Below are positions 25,373-29,502 of a stretch of 29,502 bases of DNA, in pieces. Each line of letters opens with the position of its first letter. Position 1 is the stretch's first letter. The notes under the pieces were generated by a model. It did not search any database. It had not been told where the DNA came from and worked only from the letters and a program-made list of their open reading frames with translations. This stretch comes from an uncultured Lachnospiraceae bacterium (GTDB lineage: Bacteria; Bacillota; Clostridia; Lachnospirales; Lachnospiraceae). The DNA is taken from positions 1-29,502 of the forward strand of contig CAJUJL010000035.1 of NCBI GenBank assembly GCA_910586725.1, in the 5' to 3' direction. Made by a program: the position numbers and the translations under genes.

Positions 25373-25825
25373 TTATTTGACGCCCATCATCTCGTTTATA
25401 TTTTTCATGCCTGTCACGTCTTCGTTACAATATTTCAAGAGCAAAAGCAAACGCTGCACTCTATCTCTGCCATCCAGTTGATTGTTGGTCCATTCCATCT
25501 TCTGTTTATAGCTTTCCGGTTGTATATCAATTTTTGAATTTCGTTCTTCCATTATACATTTCCTTGCTAAACGTATATTGTATATAGTAGGGAGAAGAAA
25601 TGTTCCAAAAATAGTCGTTAAAACCGTTTCCAGACTTGCATTTTGAAAGTCAAATAAATTTACGACATGCAATGAAAGCCACATACCGACGATACTCAAC
25701 AATACGGACAAAAAGGCTCCGGCGCTGCCGTCCACACTGTAACACCAACAGGCCGAAAATACAACATAGGCAAAAATCCCAATTAAAAATAACATTGCGT
25801 AGTCCCCTAAAACAGAGTTTGCCAT
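25373..25825 (-). CDS. Small membrane protein of unknown function
   Basis: The start is set at the ATG at 25825 (GAAAGGAG 9 nt upstream) instead of the longer frame to 25882, which overlaps the kinase gene. It has 150 residues. Three membrane helices are seen at about 8-28, 35-57 and 64-85, followed by a charged cytoplasmic tail of about 60 residues (ARKCIMEERNSK, then LDGRDRVQRLLLLLKYC). No known family is recognised. It lies between the kinase and coiled-coil genes with gaps of 29 and 39 nt, so it could tether the module to the membrane (inference). Confidence 0.75.
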   Translation of the reverse strand: MANSVLGDYAMLFLIGIFAYVVFSACWCYSVDGSAGAFLSVLLSIVGMWLSLHVVNLFDFQNASLETVLTTIFGTFLLPTIYNIRLARKCIMEERNSKIDIQPESYKQKMEWTNNQLDGRDRVQRLLLLLKYCNEDVTGMKNINEMMGVK

Positions 25826-25854
25826 GATCCACTTCTCCTTTCTAAATCTATAAT

Positions 25855-27537
25855 TTACGATTGAGCCAACTGACTTCTCCATGCATTCAATTCTTTTCTT
25901 TTACCGAGAGCAATTAACCAAGATTCAAGTTGAACATCCAAAATGCCGTCACGGTCAATCAATGTGTGACAAAACTCTTCAAATTCCCAATATGAGGAAT
26001 CCAGCAGCCCTTTCATATGGGCAGTAAGTTCCGTTACAGTTTTCAATCGCTTTTCACCAATCGCAAACAGTTTTTGACCTGAAAGCAAGTAAGCCATAAC
26101 ATAGTAATTTAACAAAGCGTCACGTTGGCTTCGGACTCCCATATTATGCGCAGTTTCAAGAGCAGAAAATGCTGTTGCCAGATTCTCATTCTTTGATTGC
26201 GCTTTAGAAAGATAATTGGTAAGCAGCCTATTTTCTAAAATGCTATCCCAATATACATGGTTGGACGCATCATTCCGCCAAAGCTTTTCGAGCATATCGT
26301 GTCCCAACTCCGGAAGAGATTCATAAATCTGTCCCATCCAATAAAAGCCTTTTAATTCGGGATAAACTTTGTAAAGGAACTCCCAAAAGATAATATCCGC
26401 TTTGTCGGCAGTTTGTGCCGCTTCTTCTTCAGCATCCATACAGTATCCTGCAATTTCAGGATGGAAGCTCTTAAAGAAAGAAGAAAGCAAACCACGATAG
26501 AGCTGTTTCTTTCCGTCATTCCAATTACTTGCCAGCGCAGTAACCAAAGAAGGGGCGTCTTTATAGGCCTGTCCCAGGAAGGTATAAGGCGGAATTGCTT
26601 TTGGGGCAGCCGATTCGGTTCCTTCGCCTGGAACCGCTTGTTTTTTGCCCCTGCACCAATTATCAACCTCTGCGTAAGTCCATCTTCGGTTCGGATTATC
26701 TTTCTTATTTCGATTCGTTATATCAAAATATGTAACCGCAGAAATGAGATCCTGTAATTCTTTGGGCATCTCTTTCGGAAAAGGAATGCGCTGCACAGCA
26801 GTAAACTGAGCGATTTCTTCAGCGCTCATGTTTTTATAAGGGGTATAACCACAGTAAAGTTCGTAGAGCGTAATACCGAAAGAATAGTAATCCGATTCTT
26901 CCAAAAACAGATTCCTAAACGTTTCAGGAGCAGAGTATTCCGGCGTCATACCCGTCTTGGTAACTAAGACAGTATTGCCCTGTTCCACCACAGAACTGAT
27001 GCCAAAGTCAATAATCGCAATGTTCTCATTGTCATCTGACAACATGATATTAGACGGCTTTAAGTCCTTGTGAATAATATCGTTTTGATGCAACACCCTA
27101 AGAGCTTCATTGATACAAGGAATGATTGTCTTTTTCAGCTCTTCCATCGTAAACTGTCTGCCCTGCAAGCTGCCATTCCTATAATAAGGAAGAATCTCAA
27201 ATGACAGGTCATTATGAACGCCCGTATCAAACAATGCAGCAACATAAGGTGAGTTAATCGACTTCAGAGCTGAAATAACTTCAGGCTTTACCGCTCTTTG
27301 GCCACGATAAACCTTTGCCACGTATTCCCTGGCAGCATATTTGCAAACATACAGATCCGCTTCTCCCGTTGATACACTCAAAGGCTCAACAATCTCATAT
27401 TTACCTGCAAGTATTGTACCTGCAGCCAACTTTGCGGAAGAAGCATTCAGGTCAGGGTTGACCACCGTCGCCTGATCAATTTCAGAATTGACAACGGTCG
27501 CATTAACATTCGGATTAATTTGCGTTTTATTATTCAT
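25855..27537 (-). CDS. Eukaryote-like Ser/Thr protein kinase with N-terminal TxVNP repeats
   Basis: With the ATG at 27537 (GGGAG 8 nt upstream) the protein has 560 residues. Residues 1-30 hold three spaced copies of T-x-[VI]-N-[PS] (T5, T14, T24), possible phosphorylation and FHA-docking sites. The kinase domain spans about 45-310. It has a loose glycine loop (STGEADLY), VAK with Lys75, the catalytic loop HKDLKPSN with Asp158 and Asn163, DFG at 177-179 and a PEYSAPE segment. The HKD in place of HRD suggests activation that does not depend on loop phosphorylation. The C-terminal 250 residues are helical, without PASTA repeats or a membrane anchor, unlike PrkC. It is the first gene of the operon, followed 29 nt later by the membrane protein gene. 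Confidence 0.88.
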   Translation of the reverse strand: MNNKTQINPNVNATVVNSEIDQATVVNPDLNASSAKLAAGTILAGKYEIVEPLSVSTGEADLYVCKYAAREYVAKVYRGQRAVKPEVISALKSINSPYVAALFDTGVHNDLSFEILPYYRNGSLQGRQFTMEELKKTIIPCINEALRVLHQNDIIHKDLKPSNIMLSDDNENIAIIDFGISSVVEQGNTVLVTKTGMTPEYSAPETFRNLFLEESDYYSFGITLYELYCGYTPYKNMSAEEIAQFTAVQRIPFPKEMPKELQDLISAVTYFDITNRNKKDNPNRRWTYAEVDNWCRGKKQAVPGEGTESAAPKAIPPYTFLGQAYKDAPSLVTALASNWNDGKKQLYRGLLSSFFKSFHPEIAGYCMDAEEEAAQTADKADIIFWEFLYKVYPELKGFYWMGQIYESLPELGHDMLEKLWRNDASNHVYWDSILENRLLTNYLSKAQSKNENLATAFSALETAHNMGVRSQRDALLNYYVMAYLLSGQKLFAIGEKRLKTVTELTAHMKGLLDSSYWEFEEFCHTLIDRDGILDVQLESWLIALGKRKELNAWRSQLAQS

Positions 27538-27570
27538 ACGTTTTCTCCCTGCATTCTGCATTGACTAATG

Positions 27571-27602
27571 ACGAGTTGTTGTTGAAAACATCGGTAACTC
27601 GT
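27571..27602 (-). repeat. Inverted repeat in the kinase operon leader
   Basis: ACGAGTT (27571-27577) and AACTCGT (27596-27602) form a 7-bp inverted repeat with an 18-nt centre, 33 nt before the kinase start codon. It could be an mRNA stem or an operator half-site pair. The role is unknown. Confidence 0.4.
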
Positions 27603-27637
27603 TCATCACATTTGTAGTAATCTATGTTCAATTGGAA

Positions 27638-27665
27638 ATAATATTGTATCATTATTTCGTAGCAA
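27638..27665 (-). promoter_or_regulatory. Candidate promoter of the kinase operon
   Basis: On the minus strand TTGCTA (27665-27660) and TATTAT (27643-27638) are 16 bp apart. This gives a leader of about 90 nt that holds the inverted repeat at 27571-27602. The match is moderate (4 of 6 and 5 of 6). Confidence 0.45.
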
Positions 27666-27686
27666 TATTTCCCAGCAAACAGGATT

Positions 27687-28061
27687 TTAAGCTTTTCCTG
27701 TCTTAATAAATTCTATCAGCTTTTCCACATCGTCAAAACCATCATAATCGCCATTAATTCCTATGCGATGATATAGGATTCCTCTCTTTTCATTTTCCTC
27801 AAGACAGTCAAGAAGACGCTCCATTCCATATCTTCTGATAAACAATGTAAAACCATATGGCTTGATTTTGTTCAGCAGCCCTTTTTTGCAATCCATTTCA
27901 CAAGCATAACAGCCTAAGAATCCCTTTTCGATGGAACATTTTCTGTTTTCGCATTGGGTATAGCCAGGGCAGTTGTCCGAATAACAGCCATTACATTTCA
28001 CATTTTCCGAACACAAACAACAAGCAAGTCCACACCTTGCAATTCCTAATTCTCGTTTCAT
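27687..28061 (-). CDS. Cysteine-rich DUF3795-type protein
   Basis: A 124-residue protein. The first 60 residues carry about 13 cysteines in CGLACCLC, CNGCYSDNCPGY, CENRKC and CYACEMDC groups, the layout of DUF3795 proteins, which probably bind metal. The C-terminal half is helical and ends with a short acidic segment. The family's function is not established. The ATG is preceded by AGGGGG and a TGn-TATAAT promoter, so it has its own transcription unit. The 125-nt gap to the kinase holds that operon's promoter, so a link to the module is doubtful. Confidence 0.75.
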   Translation of the reverse strand: MKRELGIARCGLACCLCSENVKCNGCYSDNCPGYTQCENRKCSIEKGFLGCYACEMDCKKGLLNKIKPYGFTLFIRRYGMERLLDCLEENEKRGILYHRIGINGDYDGFDDVEKLIEFIKTGKA

Positions 28062-28097
28062 TCATTACCCCCTGTATATCCCAAATTTGTTCATTTG

Positions 28098-28106
28098 ATT
28101 ATACCA
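28098..28106 (-). promoter_or_regulatory. Extended -10 promoter of the DUF3795 gene
   Basis: TGG-TATAAT on the minus strand (28106-28098) is a perfect extended -10 element, about 37 nt before the start codon at 28061. No good -35 hexamer is seen. Confidence 0.65.
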
Positions 28107-28232
28107 CTTCCATTCCTCGTTTACCACTAAAAATAAGGGTCATAACAAGCGCCACGCACATTTCATATTGTTTCAGCTGCACCCGAACTTCCTGACAATC
28201 CGGCAGTGATCCAGACCATGGCATAAGTGAAG
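28107..28232. other. Noncoding stretch between the DUF3795 promoter and the IS end
   Basis: Together with 28062-28106 and the IS tail this is part of the 324-nt gap between 28061 and 28386. It holds a 41-codon minus-strand frame (28099-28224) with no recognisable product, whose stop overlaps the TATAAT. In another frame, next to the IS end, there is a short hydrophobic peptide (FTYAMVWITAGLSG...) that could be the end of a membrane protein cut by the IS. Nothing firmer can be said. Confidence 0.35.
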
Positions 28233-28385
28233 TGAGCCGTCCCCGCCAGCATGGACATCTAAAACGAAAGGATTCTATCCAGTTCTTAGTTTTTCTCGAT
28301 TTTTCTCTCTTCTTTATCCGCTCAGGCTGACAGAATATACTTTTCTGTTCCTTCTGCGCCTGTGCGGTTATTTATTCAAAAACAG

Positions 28386-29267
28386 TTATGCCGCTTTCAA
28401 ATCTGCCTGATGCTGCGCATAGTATTCTTCTGGTGTCAGATAACCAATTGCTTCATGGATACGCTTACGGTTATAAAATATCCATATATACTCAAATACC
28501 GCTGATTTTGCTTCTTCCCTGCTTCGGAAATGCCGGTCATTGAGCCATTCCTGCTTCAGCTTGCCCCAGAAGCTCTCCATCGGGGCATTGTCCCAGCAGT
28601 TTCCTTTCCGGCTCATGCTGCTGACAAATCCATGCACTTTTGCCAGCGCCTGATAATCTAGCGAGCAGCACTGGCTTCCCCTGTCGGAATGCAGGATACA
28701 GCCTTCTGTGCTCCGTGTATGGCGTACCGCGTCCTTAAGCGCGGATATTACAAGCTCCTTTGTCATACGCCCGTCCATCGATATGCCGACTATTTTATCT
28801 CCGCAAAGATCCATGACCCCGGCAAGGTAGAGCCAACCTTCATCCGTCGGGATGTATGTGATGCCGCTTACCATTTTCTGTCCGGGTCTGTCAGCGGCAA
28901 AATCCCTGTTCAGGATATTTTCCGCAAACGGGAGGCTGTGCCTTGGATTCGTCGTCGCTTTATACTTTTTATGGCTTTTTGACCGTATGCCGTTTTCACG
29001 CATGATGCGCTCCACCCTTTTGTGGTTGACCGACTTTTCTGAACAGCGGTTTATTTCATGGGTTATCTTCCTGCCGCCATAAGTCCCGTGGGATGCTTCG
29101 TGAACCCGGATGATCTCTTTCAGGAGGGATTCATTCTCCATGCAGCGCAGACTTTTGGAACGTTTCCGCCACGCATAATAACCGCTTTTTGAAACCTGAA
29201 GCCACTGCGCCATCTTCGCGATCCGGTATCTAGAGCGGTTCTGCTCCATGTAAAGGTAACGGATCAC
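28386..29267 (-). CDS. IS3-family transposase OrfB, probably inactive
   Basis: A 293-residue DDE transposase part. The HTH_21-like N-terminal region (KMAQWLQVSKSGYYAW) is followed by the integrase catalytic core. The second acidic residue (LHSDRGSQC) and the Glu (NCWDNAPMESFWG) are present. The first catalytic Asp, normally in a W-[VLI]-[ST]-D-ITY context, reads MVSGITYIPT here: Asp is replaced by Gly (codon GGC), and the usual Trp is Met. The frame starts at GTG (29265-29267), which overlaps the orfA stop in GTGA, and is open upstream into orfA. The product is therefore normally made as an OrfAB fusion by -1 frameshifting. The rest of the length is intact. Confidence 0.92.
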   Translation of the reverse strand: MIRYLYMEQNRSRYRIAKMAQWLQVSKSGYYAWRKRSKSLRCMENESLLKEIIRVHEASHGTYGGRKITHEINRCSEKSVNHKRVERIMRENGIRSKSHKKYKATTNPRHSLPFAENILNRDFAADRPGQKMVSGITYIPTDEGWLYLAGVMDLCGDKIVGISMDGRMTKELVISALKDAVRHTRSTEGCILHSDRGSQCCSLDYQALAKVHGFVSSMSRKGNCWDNAPMESFWGKLKQEWLNDRHFRSREEAKSAVFEYIWIFYNRKRIHEAIGYLTPEEYYAQHQADLKAA

Positions 29268-29502
29268 TTCAGGTTCTTGGCAAAGAAGGCGCTTGCTTTT
29301 TTTAGGAATTCATTTTCCTCTTCCAGGTCTTTTATGCGCTTTTTCAAGGCTCGCAGCTCGGCATCTTCCTGATGGAGATTACCGCTGCCTACAAATGGAT
29401 CTGCGGGGTGTTCTTTAAAACGGGACATCCATGTGTAGAGGGTATTCACATTAACTCCCAGTTCCCTTGCGACCTGTGCCGCCGGTACTCCTGACTGTAC
29501 CC
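29264..29502 (-). CDS. IS3-family OrfA, N-terminus outside the window
   Basis: The frame is open to the right edge, giving 78 visible codons. It encodes the end of a helix-turn-helix (VPAAQVARELGVNVNTLYTWM) that binds the IS ends, and a leucine-zipper-like coiled coil (ALKKRIKDLEEENEFLKKA). The end, FLKKASAFFAKNLK, is typical of the family. The GTG at 29449 is inside the helix-turn-helix and is not the true start. OrfA overlaps OrfB in the -1 frame. Confidence 0.88.
   Translation of the reverse strand, partial: VQSGVPAAQVARELGVNVNTLYTWMSRFKEHPADPFVGSGNLHQEDAELRALKKRIKDLEEENEFLKKASAFFAKNLK
29296..29303 (-). other. Programmed -1 frameshift site of the IS
   Basis: On the minus strand a run of seven A's followed by G (29303-29296) lies in the orfA frame as CTA-AAA-AAA-GCA, an A-AAA-AAA slippery heptamer. 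A -1 slip leads into the open orfB frame (KRLLCQEPEVIRYLYMEQ), giving OrfAB. Confidence 0.8.

Larger units (their letters stand above)
28233..29502 (-). mobile_element. IS3-family insertion sequence, cut by the right window edge
   Basis: Contains overlapping orfA and orfB of the IS3 family. The left boundary is proposed at 28233, where TGAGCCGTCCCCGCC followed by GGACA resembles the terminal repeats of this group (starting TG). The other end is outside the window, so neither the repeat pair nor a target duplication can be checked. Positions 28260-28385 are the untranslated tail after orfB. Confidence 0.7.

Noticed and set aside
20959..27537. Type VI secretion control cluster
   Set aside because: Kinase, FHA and Clp-type ATPase are present, but no sheath, baseplate or membrane-complex gene is seen, and the host looks Gram-positive.

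Overview
The window looks like the chromosome of a Gram-positive anaerobe of the Clostridia, most likely Lachnospiraceae. The evidence is the strong AGGAGG-type ribosome binding sites, a very large secreted protein with FIVAR modules and a BspA-type repeat end, a cobalamin-dependent methionine synthase without its reactivation domain, an LTA-synthase-like sulfatase and an NrdG-like radical SAM protein. The genus is inference. Nearly all genes lie on the minus strand, so they are transcribed from right to left. I found no rRNA, tRNA or CRISPR array.

Region 1 (1-15.5 kb) is housekeeping and envelope DNA. It holds the 1657-residue secreted protein, metH, an LTA-synthase-family enzyme, a divergent zinc-dependent phospholipase C-like gene (the only convincing plus-strand gene), and a five-gene operon. 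That operon runs AI-2E-family permease, EamA transporter, NfeD, MCP-like protein, patatin. It starts at a near-consensus promoter (15484-15512) and ends at a hairpin terminator near 10780.

Region 2 (15.5-20.8 kb) is a restriction-modification island that is visibly richer in A+T than region 1. It holds a Vsr-type endonuclease, a C5-cytosine methyltransferase with its own promoter and an overlapping perfect inverted repeat, a 924-residue nuclease-methyltransferase fusion, and a beta-class DNA methyltransferase whose stop codon abuts the fusion's start codon.

Region 3 (20.8-27.7 kb) is the most interesting part. It is a compact operon of a eukaryote-like Ser/Thr kinase, a small membrane protein, a coiled-coil protein of unknown function, a zinc-ribbon/FHA protein, an NrdG-like radical SAM protein and a two-part AAA+ ATPase with a ClpB-like second domain. 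Immediately after the ATPase is the start of a PP2C-type phosphatase gene with a good ribosome binding site, cut off after 38 codons where the restriction-modification island begins. The kinase N-terminus carries three spaced copies of T-x-[VI]-N-[PS], plausible phosphothreonine docking sites for the FHA protein. I read this as a phospho-signalling module (kinase, phosphatase, FHA reader, AAA+ effector, radical SAM enzyme) whose phosphatase has been truncated. Its biological role is unknown; defence or stress response is inference from the neighbourhood.

Region 4 (27.7-29.5 kb) holds a cysteine-rich DUF3795-type gene and an IS3-family insertion sequence running off the right edge. The IS has a -1 frameshift site, but its transposase seems to have lost the first catalytic aspartate.
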